Of a DNA stretch of 64,000 nucleotides, positions 1 to 11,473 are shown piece by piece. Where the stretch lies: positions 10,310,696 through 10,374,695 of the forward strand of contig OX579638.1 of the NCBI GenBank assembly GCA_951230915.1, written 5' to 3'. Every line of letters begins with the position of its first letter. Position 1 is the first letter of the stretch. Source of the DNA: Antitrichia curtipendula. Lineage: Eukaryota; Streptophyta; Bryopsida; Hypnales; Leucodontaceae. Both the position numbers and the translations under genes were made by a program. The notes under the pieces were generated by a model. The model ran no database searches and had not been told where the DNA came from. It was given only the letters and a program-made list of their open reading frames with translations.

Positions 1-3000
1 CAGTTATTGAAGGACGGTGATGTGCCAATGAACGTCGAGGCAAGATGGCAAGATGGAAGTAAGTGAATCGAGAGTCTAACCCCAAATTTAACATAAATCA
101 GCTTTGTGCATCCACATTAACTCGTTTAGTTGTGTCTTTTTTGGAATCGTGGAAAATCTATAATTATGAACGGTTCCCTAGAGCGATTCTAGTGGGTAAA
201 AGTGGAATTTATCGTGAGCTCTTTTTCTTGATGAACAAAGAATGCTGACATGGGAAGTGGCATCTCGTGATGTTTTTTCCCATTCAGAGACGGGCATCAC
301 GATGCGTGGATTGTATTTGACCGGCTCCCAAGTCAAAGTTGGGACCAAGCGAACCAGCAAAGTTCTTCGAAGTGCTGGTCCAGCAACTCAGGTGATCTCC
401 AGCGACTCCAGTAACTTTCTGAAGCGGATAATGATGCATGATATGGGCATTTTGATTCTTTATGTGCTCTTAAACATGCTCAACTTCACTGCTTTGCAAA
501 GGCACGAGTAATTTCTGTTGAGAAAGACATGAAATAAACGTAGGTTGCAGCCACTTGAGCCACTTCTATTGATGTCTAGCGGCTCTATCGATTTTCCTCT
601 GTCTTGGTTGATTATTCTTTGTGTTCTCTAAAACGTGTTCAACCTGACAATCTTGGCATGAGTAGTTAGTTGAAAACATGAATGGAAAATACAGTGAAAA
701 GCTGCATTCACAGCAATCAATTCCTGTGATGGTTATGTCTGTGAATATCAGGGAGCTGGAGACCTAGATGAACTCCACTTGCCTACAGGGGAATCTGACG
801 TTCCCGGAGAAGATTCACTCATCTATGCTTCCAAAGTTGTTGTGGTTGATGGGGTCTCACTCATCGTCAGGAGTGAGGCTTCTTTTATCCTTCCTCCACG
901 AGAAAAGAACGCTCTAATAGGTTTGTCACATCTTCCATAGCATTAGTGGTTTATTTACATTTTCATTATCCGGAAAATTGAATCATGGCGTGCTAAGCAA
1001 GGGTATCGAGTATGAAAGAACTTTTCGAATTAAGCTAAAGAATCTCACTTGATCCATACGTACTCTGAACAATTCTGATTTTGTTGTGCGTAAACTTGCA
1101 AAATTCAAAGTTCGCAGTTTTGATGGAGAATGTCGAGAATGAGTAGCAGGCAGTACACGAATAGGTCACTAGATGTTTGAATACGAGAAGTGCTCTTAAA
1201 CCAAAGTGCTAATCTTACTTTGCACGTATTTAGTTCGCTTTGTAGTTTTGGGATGTTCACTTTTCATGTACAGGAAGGTCTACTTCATTTACAAATGGCC
1301 AATTTGAGGCATTTCAATTTTTATTGCATATTACAAAAAAAAATTGGAATTTTTGGTCTTTCATAATTAGAACCCAATTCTTATGCAATTTCCAATCAAG
1401 GACACCAAATTTCAATTTCAATAAAGCAAAATTCCATATTTGGTGAATTTTGAAGTCAATTTTCATGATTTTACTTAATATTTTATTGAAAACAATTGGT
1501 GATGAATTTTTTTAATCCGATTGGATCAATATGTAGGGAACATCTATATGCACATCTTTCCTTCAAAAAGAATCTCCAAAAAAGTTTCATAATTTCCTCT
1601 AGGATTTATTCAATGTGAGGTGTCATATGACCAAACTTCATGAAATAGATATCTTGAAATAAATCTAATTAAAATATAGAGATATTTATTTTACAAAGTT
1701 TGGTCATATGACACCTCACATTGAATAAATCCTAGAGGAAATTATGAAACTTTTTTGGAGATTCTTTTTGAAGGAAAGATGTGCATATAGATGTTTCCTA
1801 CATATCGATCCAATCGGATTAAAAAAATTCATCACCAATTGTTTTCAATAAAATATTAAGTAAAACCATGATAATTAACTTCAAAAATTCACCAAATATG
1901 AAATTTTGATTTTTTTGAAATTGAAATTTGGTATCCTTGATTGGAATTGTGCAAGGATGCAATGATAATAATGCTGACCAAAATCTACCAATTATGCTAC
2001 ACATTATTAAAAACGTAAATGAAGTAGACCTTACTGTACACATCTACGGATATTACTTGAATATTTCAGAGGCTGTTTGGACTCGATGGCTATGGATCTC
2101 GAATTCTGCGAAGAAGATGCTCCGCTCATTGTTGTTTGGAGCTGAAGATTGCCAACCCGAATGTGCAGCGAACCGGTAGGTCTTCTGGTGGCTAAATTCA
2201 ATGGCTGACGGCTTCAAATGCTTCTAAGCAATTGCATCCGAGGAAAGCTAGCTCATTTTAAATTCACGGGATGGCATAATGCTGATGTAAAGATTCTTGA
2301 GCAATAGTTGAACGCTATGTTTAGCATGCTTATATTATTGTTTTTATGATTGTTTCGAAGTCAAGCATGTAGAAACCATTAGAAATCAACCATCATTATA
2401 CAATGTGCTTTGTATGTACTGCAGTCCAGAGTTGGAATCTGATCCCGAGCAACTTGAACTCCGTGTTGAACACTGGAAGGGGTAAGTCTGTGCCCATTGC
2501 AATCAGTTAGAACACGAGATGCTTGATGTAGAACATGCTAGCTAGCAGTATCATGAGAAGCTCCACTAACAATAGAAATTACGCGGACAAGTTTGTTCTA
2601 CCTGCATCCTTCAGAAGAAACGTTAGGATTAACCAGGTTCTAAGCACTAACTGAGAAACTCGCTTGCAGTTTGTCAGAGATTGAGGTGCTTAATGCAAGG
2701 AGAGAAGTGCTCCTCCATCTGCAGCAGCAAAGTGCATCCGGAATCAACGGACGTCGTCCACCCCCCCACTCTCACATGAATTTCGTCAGGGACGAGCATT
2801 TCTTGGAATATTGGCAAGAAGGACTGCGAGTTTTGAATGAAGTCATTCATTTGAATTCAAACGACTCACATTCTCATACATATGTCAGGTACGACACATC
2901 TTAAACTCTAAACCTCGTCGTTTCTTGATGATGCTTTTCTGCACTCCTGAGCATGTTTTGACTCATCAAACTCGAACTTGGTGGTGGGATTTGCAGAGTT

Positions 3001-4057
3001 CGAGGAGGAATCCAGTTCTTACTTGGGGACTTTGAGAGTGCACTACAAGACCTCGACCTTGCTTATCGCAACCCGGGAGGGCACCAATCCACAGTCCTGC
3101 TTGAACGTGCTTTAGTCAAGTGTATGCTTGGCAGATATTCAGAGGCCATGCAGGACGTTGTTGCAGTTATTGCACTCAACCCGAACGTGAATGACATCCA
3201 GGAACTTCAGGCATGCATTCAGCAGATTTTTGACCAACAGAGAGCATTCCGAATAGTCACTCAGTCTGGTCCTTCGTGTCCGCGACCACTCCTGCCTGAC
3301 CAAGACAGTTCTATGGTGGAAATGTAAGAAATCCCGCAGTAGGGTCCTTGCCTCAGTCATCCTTAAAGTGGAGGTAGTATACTCAGTTAGTGCTTAGAAC
3401 CTGGTTTTTCATGAGCAATGCTTAGAACCTGGTTTTTCAATCCAATGCCTGGTTTTTGAGGTGGAGGATTCGAATTTCTGTAACGCATTCAACTTTGTTG
3501 TTGTTGTTTGAAAGCGCAGACCTGACTTACTCACTGGAGACGAGTGGCATTCTGGCGAAATTGGATCTCTTCGCCCAATATATGACGCTGGCACCGCCGG
3601 AAGTTCAGCATCTGATCCTCCATCAAAACGTGCGAGTAAGTTTGGTTGATTGTTTTCATGTTTTTGATCATCTTATGGATATGAAATTTGACATTATGGT
3701 GTTTTTTTAATAATTATGTAGTTCCAGGAGGATTATTTGGTACTTCCCTTTGCGCCATGATATCTTTTTATGATTGTAACTGAGGAATTCTACACTGCAG
3801 GATCCATGGGTGTAGCTCGAGCCGCTGATTGGTCCAAGACATCTATAGCGGAGGCATTAAAATTGCAGCTCAAGCTCACTAATTATGCGCAATCTTTGGA
3901 GATGAACCCTCGCTACCATGTCAGACGGATCAGCTTCAATATCACCTTACTGGAAGAGGAATGCGACCCCGATGGTGTCGTGAAACCGCTGAGCCCGGAG
4001 GATCAAGAGTTGCTGAACTGGCAGCCTCCTACGGAAGATTTGCAAAATGACCTTCAA
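1..4057 (+). CDS. TPR-like multi-exon gene, 3' part (5' end outside window)
   Basis: Eight exons join in one frame across GT-AG introns: 1-58, 714-920, 2070-2175, 2425-2481, 2670-2888, 2997-3323, 3520-3635, 3801-4057 (1347 nt, 449 codons). Every junction keeps phase, which is the main support. Exons 2670-2888 and 2997-3323 encode amphipathic helices of tetratricopeptide type; the clearest stretches read LGDFESALQDLDLAYRNPGG and LGRYSEAMQDVVAVIALNPN, spaced like consecutive TPR units. A Ser/Pro-rich linker follows (3520-3635), then a mixed region ending NWQPPTEDLQNDLQ. TPR repeats usually bind protein partners; no catalytic domain is seen and I do not recognise the family. The start lies upstream of the window. 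The 3' end is uncertain: a possible donor sits at 4058, but the frame also stays open into the HSPA12-like gene downstream, so the two may be one gene. Intron 921-2069 holds a large foldback element. Confidence 0.6.
1267..2040. mobile_element. 774-bp foldback (MITE-like) element in a TPR-gene intron
   Basis: The two halves are inverted copies. The left end reads TGTACAGGAAGGTCTACTTC and the reverse complement of the right end reads TGTACAGTAAGGTCTACTTC. From about 1390 the left arm pairs almost continuously with the right arm back to about 1935, meeting in a short loop near 1650-1690. No transposase is encoded. No clear target-site duplication was found, so the exact ends may be off by a few bases. 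A transcript of this intron would form a very long hairpin. Confidence 0.85.
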
Positions 4058-4552
4058 GTACGCGAAACCCTAATCTCCTTGTCGCGAAGGCTTCTCCCGT
4101 ACAAGAACATCTCGCATACCTTATATAGCAACGTAACAGACGATGACTCTCGTGTTCAAAGGACAGGGCCACATCCACTGTCCCGTTACCGACACGTCTC
4201 CTGCCGAAGTGCCATGTTAACGAAGCATTCCGCTGCCGACGGAGACGTCCAGACTCTGTTTCTGCACGACGGAACTGCAGGGGATCGAAGCTGCTGGCGC
4301 CGGCGCTGGCATGAGTACATAAAATTATTGGATTTACCAGAAGCGAGGTCACCTTACCGAGCGTTTTGGCTTGTGCAATGGGACGTTGTGGATATGTGGC
4401 ACGTTAGGAGCGACAGGCAGGGTGATTCCGACCGATGGACAAGACCAAGAACCCCAGCGGATCCCGATACCGCAGACGGACAGAGTCACAATGCTGCGAC
4501 TTTTCAAGAACTGCCGTTCAAGAGCAGTGCCGCGGCTTCAAGAACTGAGTAC

Positions 4553-6505
4553 ATGACGACCAGGGAGGATTCACTAGTGCACAGCAACGTGTCCAATCCC
4601 TCATGCTCGAATTTAAACGTGGTTGGGGATGCAGCGTCTTCGGATACGAGCTCCATACCTCAGATGCCCCTGAAGCGACGGATCCATTGGATCATAGGCT
4701 TAGATTTCGTCACCACGTTCTCAGGATTCGCGTACGCGAGAGCATCAGACGACGCGCAGATCAACGTGCACCACAATTGGCCGCGGAAAGGAAACGAGAA
4801 TGCGTATTGCAAGACTTTGACAGGGTTGTACTACCGCAAGGAGGAAAGGGGTAGCAGATGGGAATGCTCGTCGTGGGGGTACCCCGCGCGATCGGAATAC
4901 GTGGAAAATCGCAGAAACGTGGATGCTGCCAACAAAACGATTTACTTGACGAAGTTCAAGTTGCTGTTGATGCGAGACTTGAACGACCCGGCATTGGCCG
5001 CGAGCATCCCTAAACCATTCACGGCTGTGTCCATTATCACGGACTACCTACGCCTCATCGGGGAGCATGCGTTGGACGTGGTCCGAAACCATCACCTCGG
5101 GGACCACGGGTTTAGTAAAGACTTGGTGCAGTGGGTGGTGACGGTACCGTCGATTTGGGACGAGAATGCCAAGCAGCAGATGAAGGTGTGCATGGTGGAC
5201 GCCGGGCTGGTAGGGTTGGGAGGGATCGACGCCGTGAACGTGGTGCTGGAGCCCGAAGCGGCTTCGTTTCATTGCCACGAGATTCTGCGTCGGGATCGCA
5301 AGGCATTCTCGCTCGACACGGATGATAGGATTCTGGTGGCGGACGTCGGTGGCGGCACCGTGGACATCGTGGTGCAGGAGATGATCGGGAACAGGCAGAC
5401 GTTTCGGGTATGGCCAAATCCATTCATGGAGCGTTTCAATTGTGACGTACATTCCAGTGCTCATCCTAGTACTCTTGAACTTTTGGTAAACGCTAAGCAC
5501 GAATTTGATGTTTCAGGTTCAGGAGTTGACGGAAAGCTCCGGCGGGCTGTGCGGAGGGACGAACGTCGACGAGTCGTTCCTGAAATTTTTATCCCAAAAG
5601 ATTCCGTGCTTGGACGCTTACTTAAATGAGCACCCGACCTACAAGCCGCGTCTCCTGAAGGACTGCGAAGAAATCAAGTGCTCCTACTCACGTCCGACAC
5701 CGACACGAAAGACAACACCCTCCCCGGACTCGCCGCGCAATGGGAGGCTTACGTTCGCGACAGCATAAGAGGTGACTCTGCCTATGACAGACCAACTTTG
5801 GGCCAGCCTAATGCAGGTCAAAAAATTCATAACTTGCGAAATGTACTCGAAATGTACTGCGCCCTCATGAATTTTTAGGCCTGCACTAGGTAATTCCAAA
5901 ATTCTGCCTGTCATAGGCAAAGTTACCTTACTTAAAAACTCCTCCGTGGTGGAGTTCACGCACCAGGACTTGACTCCCATCTTTGACCCCGTGGTGGACG
6001 AGATCCTCTTCCTCATCGCCGCGCAGCTGGCCCAAGTGTCGGACATCAAAGTGATGCTCGTGGTGGGTGGATTCGCAGGCTCCCAGTACCTCAGGCAACG
6101 CATCCGCGAGCGCTTCGAAAAAGGACGTCAAGCATATTTTGAGCCCGGTAGCGCCATCGTGCAAGGCGCGGTCTCCCTCGGCCTCCACCCGGAAGCCATC
6201 ATGTCCCGCATCGAGAAGAAATCCTACGGCACAAGCTTCACCCAACCGTTCCAGCGCGACCGCGACCCCCCAAAGGACTTTTGAGAGTCACGAGCGGAAA
6301 GGAGTATTGTCACAACGGATTCGACGTGTTTGTGCGAAAAGGCGACCGCGTGAGCTTGACCAAGAACTACGTCCCGCACACGACGACATTTCAGAAGGAA
6401 ATGGTGTTCGATATTTAGAGCTCCTCGGACAAGGAGCCGAGATACACAGCGGAGAGCGAAGTCTCCAGGAAAGAAGGCGCGTTTGCCGTGCCCTTGACGG
6501 ACTGA
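4553..6505 (+). pseudogene. HSPA12-like Hsp70-family ATPase, damaged copy
   Basis: The reading resembles the HSPA12 branch of Hsp70/actin-type ATPases. Phosphate-1 region GLDFVTTFSGFAYA is at about 4694-4735 (the family usually has Gly where Val stands). Phosphate-2 region VADVGGGTVDIVVQ is at about 5335-5376, the adenosine-side motif VMLVVGGFAGSQYL at about 6050-6091, and a C-terminal block FDVFVRKGDRVSLTKNYV near 6330. Exons are 4553-5407, 5517-5771 and 5923-6505. Lesions: a frameshift near 5690, a one-base length change in the C run 6266-6271, and TAG at 6416-6418 where coding similarity continues to TGA at 6503-6505. The start ATG at 4553 is a guess; the frame is open upstream to 3770 and continuous with the last exon of the TPR-like gene. 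Some frameshifts sit in homopolymers and could be assembly errors. If functional it would be a cytosolic ATPase of unknown client. Confidence 0.7.
5766..5930. mobile_element. 165-bp inverted-repeat element coinciding with an intron
   Basis: The left end TAAGAGGTGACTCTGCCTAT and the right end (reverse complement) TAAGGTAACTTTGCCTATGA are inverted copies extending through GACAG, about 18 of 20 matching over the core. Splicing from GT at 5772-5773 to AG at 5921-5922 would remove 151 bp and join the HSPA12-like frame exactly (codon G|TT), so the element supplies or overlaps both splice sites. Its ends resemble the TAAGGTA...TACCTTA group found elsewhere in the window. Confidence 0.7.
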
Positions 6506-6529
6506 AATAGTCACCAAGGCTGAAATTTT

Positions 6530-7000
6530 GTTCGCTACTGGTGTTCTTAGCAGATTCGTGCATAGATGTACATAAGAGGAACTCTTGATTTTGGAATCTT
6601 TTACGGCAAATGCGAGTCCTACTGTTTTGGGTTACACCGATTCAGATTGGGAAACTGTAGAATAGATAGGAAGTCTATAGCCGGTTGGGTTTTCAAATCT
6701 GCCGGAGGACCAGTTTCCTCGTCATCGAAGAAACAAACTACTGTAGCAGTTTCTTCTACTGATGCCGAGGCAAAAGCTTTATCAGAGGGAATCCGAGAAG
6801 CCATTTGACTTCGTACCTTGTCTACTAAGATTCATGGTATTGTGCCAATCCTTTCACAATTTTTTGTGATAATCAGAGCACTTTGTAGGCAGCCCGTAAC
6901 CCAGTTGAAATCCCATCTGACACTTCTCGTGGTTCAACTTCACCTGCGGAACTGGACGCCCATCTCAAGCACACATCGAAAACTCGTTGAAGCAAATTCA
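6530..7000 (+). mobile_element. Ty1/copia RT-RNase H relic
   Basis: Broken reading frames retain the junction of reverse transcriptase and RNase H of copia polyproteins. RGTLDFGIFYG is at about 6576-6608, a GYTDSDW-type motif near 6632, then AGWVFKSAGGPVSSSSKKQT and VAVSSTDAEAKALSEGIREA (6691-6806), which correspond to the RNase H segment. A CDNQSTL-type motif follows at about 6865. Stops and frameshifts are frequent (for example at 6806) and no LTRs were found, so only a decayed internal fragment remains. Confidence 0.8.
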
Positions 7001-8532
7001 ACACCAGATTAAGAAAAAAGATTTCCATCTGCAAAACAACAAAGACATCTACTCATTGTCAAGAGGTGTCTCAAAGACGAAAGTAAAAACCTTGTGCACA
7101 TGTTTCTTTTGGGGGGTTTTGACATTGACAAAGAGTGTTTCTTCGAAGTTATATCCCCAAAGTTCTCATGAATGGCCTCTTTTAAGTTTCTATGATTAAT
7201 ATTTTCTCTCTATATTTATCGATGAATAGAACGTCATATCAACGAACCATATGTCGTGTTGCTGTGCATGATATCATGGCTCCTTCATGGAAAGGCAGCT
7301 TGGAGAATTGCTTGACAGTTGACATGTGTTATTTTTCACATCTTTTCATTGTCCCTTGCGCATCATATCTCAAAAAAATTCTTGCTTGTATTAGTAAAGA
7401 GTGTTGTGAATCCACCCAAAGTTCCAAAATATTTCAAAAATTGCATTCCCGGTTTTGATGTTCTTCAAACAAGTTATCAAGGTTCCAGTATGAGAAAACA
7501 ATTCAAATTGCCAGTTCATTGGGTTGAGTAGAATTCTGGCAAAGCTTAAGAACAACAAGATAAGAAACACCCGGTATTACATCTTCAGTTTTGCAATCTC
7601 GGAGACATTACTTTCTCGCTCATTTCAGTGCCAAAGATTCAGAAAGAGCGTGTAGAACCTATCACAAAAATTATAAATGTAAACAATATTAATACTTTAA
7701 AATTCGATGTTGTATACATCTCCTTTCAACTCACAACAGTAGATACAAGAGAAGCTCCCGCAGTCCGTCTGTGGAGACCGAATCACAAAAATGACTGAAA
7801 TTTACATTAAAGTACAGACACAGAGAAGAGCACCCTTCATCACAAAGTCGGAAGCAGAGCAAGGAATAGCTCCACTTCTTCTGCAGAACCACAAGTGAGT
7901 CAACACATGGTTCATCAAGGCTTATGGAAGGCGTCCGGAACAAAGATCCATTCTCCCTCTAGGGCTTGTCTGGCTTCGATCTACCAATAGAGGGAGTCAA
8001 ACCTTGAGAATCCTTCTTCACAATTTGAGCTTTACAATTTGCAGTTTGTCACCAACTTCGGCCGACTATGCAGTAAGTTCTTCTTTTCGCAAAGTATCAA
8101 ACACCTTGTAGGTCTATACTACATGAACAATGTTGCTTCTCTGTCACCACAAACTACAGTGAGGTGGCGCTGAAAGATTTGGGGTGCCGCCAAGTGAAGA
8201 GTAGCGCGCATGCTCCAAAGCTAATGACCTTGGTCACATAATTCAAAATTCCCCACACTTGTCGATGGTGAGAAGCGACGCCGGCTTCGCTCCTAATATT
8301 GAGAGTTTTGGAACACAGTTCTAAAATCTCCTCCTTCGATCTGTGAGCCACCTCTGACACGCACTGAATGTGGCGGATCATGTAAAGTAAACCTCGTGGT
8401 GAATAGACCCGAATGTGGTTAGCTAATAACAATCTGCTGTACTGTACATACCTAGGTGAGCTCCAATTGAGCCAGACCCTTTTAAGTTTTTAAATTTCCC
8501 CCAGAGCTCCACTGGATTTTCCCCCGAGTTAC
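7001..8532. other. Intergenic stretch between copia relic and glycosyltransferase gene
   Basis: No convincing coding region, RNA gene or repeat was recognised on either strand. The part closest to 8532 is expected to hold the 3' UTR and polyadenylation region of the minus-strand glycosyltransferase gene. Confidence 0.4.
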
Positions 8533-11434
8533 TCAGTCCACTTGGGCGGCTGTTCTGTAATAATTTTGGTAGTAATTTACATTTTCAGAAAAGTCTGGAT
8601 GTTGACAAAGACAATCGGGAGTGGGATTGGTATAGAAAGCCTCTTCGGACCGGAAACGGTCGCGCCCTTTGGTTCCTTTCAGTGGCCCTTTGCGCTTTCG
8701 AGGTGCACCTTGCCTGCACAACAAACCAATTTACGTCTTGGGCTTAAGTAGTAGTCACTTTCTGGGACGCTGAATGACTGTTGCTTCTACATTTCATAAG
8801 AATTAAACTGTTTCAAACAATTTGAATGAATTAATATCATAAAGAGAATGAGTTTTCCCTCGCTAATTAATGATCATATGAAGACCTTCGTTATGATCAT
8901 TCGCGGACTTCTTATGGAACGTGCGGAAGATTCTCTTAATGATGTTTTCTAAATGTTTTTGAAACAGTCTAATTTTATTGGAAACCTTGTTAGTGATCTC
9001 TACAACCGGTGCCGATGGAATCGCTACTGTAGATCACCATTAGTACCTGTTAATGTGCATTGCAGTTATCACTTCTTCAAGCTCCTGATTTTCTTGAAGG
9101 AGACCTTTGTCTATCTGATCAAAAAGAGCCACCAACTCCTTCCTGATAAAGACCACCACATCAAAGATTCTGTCAGTCAGAGTACTGTAGACCATGAATC
9201 GTATTGGAATCACATTGTAGAGACACATGCAAGTATCAAGCAACTCTGATAGGTTGAAGAAAAGAAAATCATCCGGGATGCAGAAAACCGTAAAACTATT
9301 GAACTTCAAGGTAGGGACCCTTCGCTTCCGCACGAAATCAAATCAAGGCTCGTTTTACTAGAGAAACTTTTGAATGCAAGCTTGCCCATGAATTGCGGGG
9401 CCTTGTAACACAAATATTCTTGTTGCAGTGAGACTGCAGGAGGACTCCAAAGACTTCCCATTCAAGAATTCAATGATTCGTCATCGACTTGCGGTATCGT
9501 TCTTTGGAGATAAACGACACCCCAAGTGTCAATTTCCCATTCAGTGGACATTATCCTACAAATGTCAATTTGGGCAAAGTTTCTGACCTGTCAGGATTGA
9601 TGGTTTTGCGGTGACCTAAGAACCGACGATGACCTTCAACAGCTCGAGCCATGTTCCCAGAGTAGGACGGCACAAAGACATCGCTCTCCACTGAAACAAT
9701 GTAATCCAGAGCTGCCATTTGTGAGGAATGGTTCAGAAAGGGTGCCAGTTCCTCAGCACTTGCCATGGTTTCCTGCCCAACCAAGTCAACAAACTGTGAG
9801 AAGACGCAGTGATGCCTTAAGTGAGTGTGAACTCACTCAATGTAAGGCATTTCAAATAAAATTTCGAGCACACTAAGGTATGTGCACCTATGATCAACAC
9901 TAATTACAACTAAGCATAGTTACTATTACTCCGTATTAAATATAAGTTATTTTTATTAGGGCTAATGGGCAGGCCCTCGTAGACTGACTTTCATGTTTTG
10001 ATTGTGAATATCTTGTGTAATCAATATCTATGAAAAAGTGACGCATTTTGGTAGGTGCTTCATTTGGGGCAGTGTTGATTATGGGTGTACTTGCCTCATG
10101 AGACAAAAAAAAATACTTTAAAGCTCACAAGGACAAAAGTTAGCCCGAGTCCTCAGTTTTGCCTCACAGTGTCGGGACTCTACATTAAAACTCGCATAAT
10201 TACACCACGTGGAGCACAAGGACGTGACTGACAACTGTATACGGTGGTTTAAATTATTCTCCAAAGAGTGAAGTTACACAAGGTAAGCGTCACTCAAAGA
10301 ACATTGGTGGAATTTCTGAAGTTTTTAACGAAATAGAAATGAGCATGAACCCTAAACCCTAAATCCTAAATCCTAAACATATACCCACAGAAACAGTGAG
10401 AGAAGTTCAGTTTTTTTGTTGATTACCTTAGTCATTACATGTGGAAACCGGGATAGAAAGCCAGACATTCGCTCCTTGCCACCGTAAATCTCTCCTGCTG
10501 CAATGTACACCCGCGTTGTCTCAGGGTAGCCAAGGGATCTCAGAAACATGCCAACTTCTTTGGGAGTGAGAGGGCAAAAGCCTTTGCTTCTCTGTTCAGT
10601 TGCATTGATCTTCTTCACCCTCCAATGCGGAGTATTGTCTCTGCATCCAAAAATTTAGGGTTATTACGTTTAGGGTTTGCTACAGATTATGATCTTCGCT
10701 GCTTGAATCAACACTCATACATCTCAAGAAGTTTCACGCATCGACGTTCATGTGGTGGCCTCCAGGGAGGGTTCTTAGTTGCCTGTGTCCATTAGTGCAC
10801 AATCCCTGAAGAATTTTGGTTTAATTTGCATCATTAGAAATGACAAAAAATAGTTTACAAGACAGACTCTGAACCTTGATGAGTGTGGCTTCTTGACACA
10901 GAGGTGGTCAACTACTTGGGAACTATATGCAAATAGAACTCCGAGATCAATTTTGGTGCTCTAAATTGTAGCAATGTAACAAATTTTCAAGGCCAGGAAA
11001 CTTGGATTTGCAGAGGAACGGAAGGTACCGTATGTTGGTCAGTTCTTCAGCTTCTTCGTTTGTTAATCCATAGGTGCAGCCACTGAAGGCCAGCATGTCC
11101 TTTTCGTACCGCAGATGCAAAGAAACGAAAGGTCCAGCTGACCTCATTCTGTCCACAAGCACCTGCTCATACAACCACCACAACTCAGACCTTCAAACTC
11201 GTCACACTGAAGTTTCAAGCCAGAAGGCAATGTCGATGGAAGTGGCAATTTCCTCATTGTCAGAAATGATATGCACAAGCTGTTTTTCCATTGATCACTA
11301 GGAGAGGTGTAGCTTCAAGATTACTGAAATTGCTCTTAAGTTTGCTACTTTGCAGCAATCTGCCATTTTAAAAAGTGCTTTCTTTCCAGTTAAAAACACA
11401 TTTCTACAAGATCTTGAATGAACAATCAAGCAAT

Positions 11435-11473
<39 letters not shown>

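Noticed and set aside
5048..5500. Long minus-strand open frame opposite the HSPA12-like gene
   Set aside because: GC-rich antisense shadow of a recognisable ATPase domain on the plus strand.
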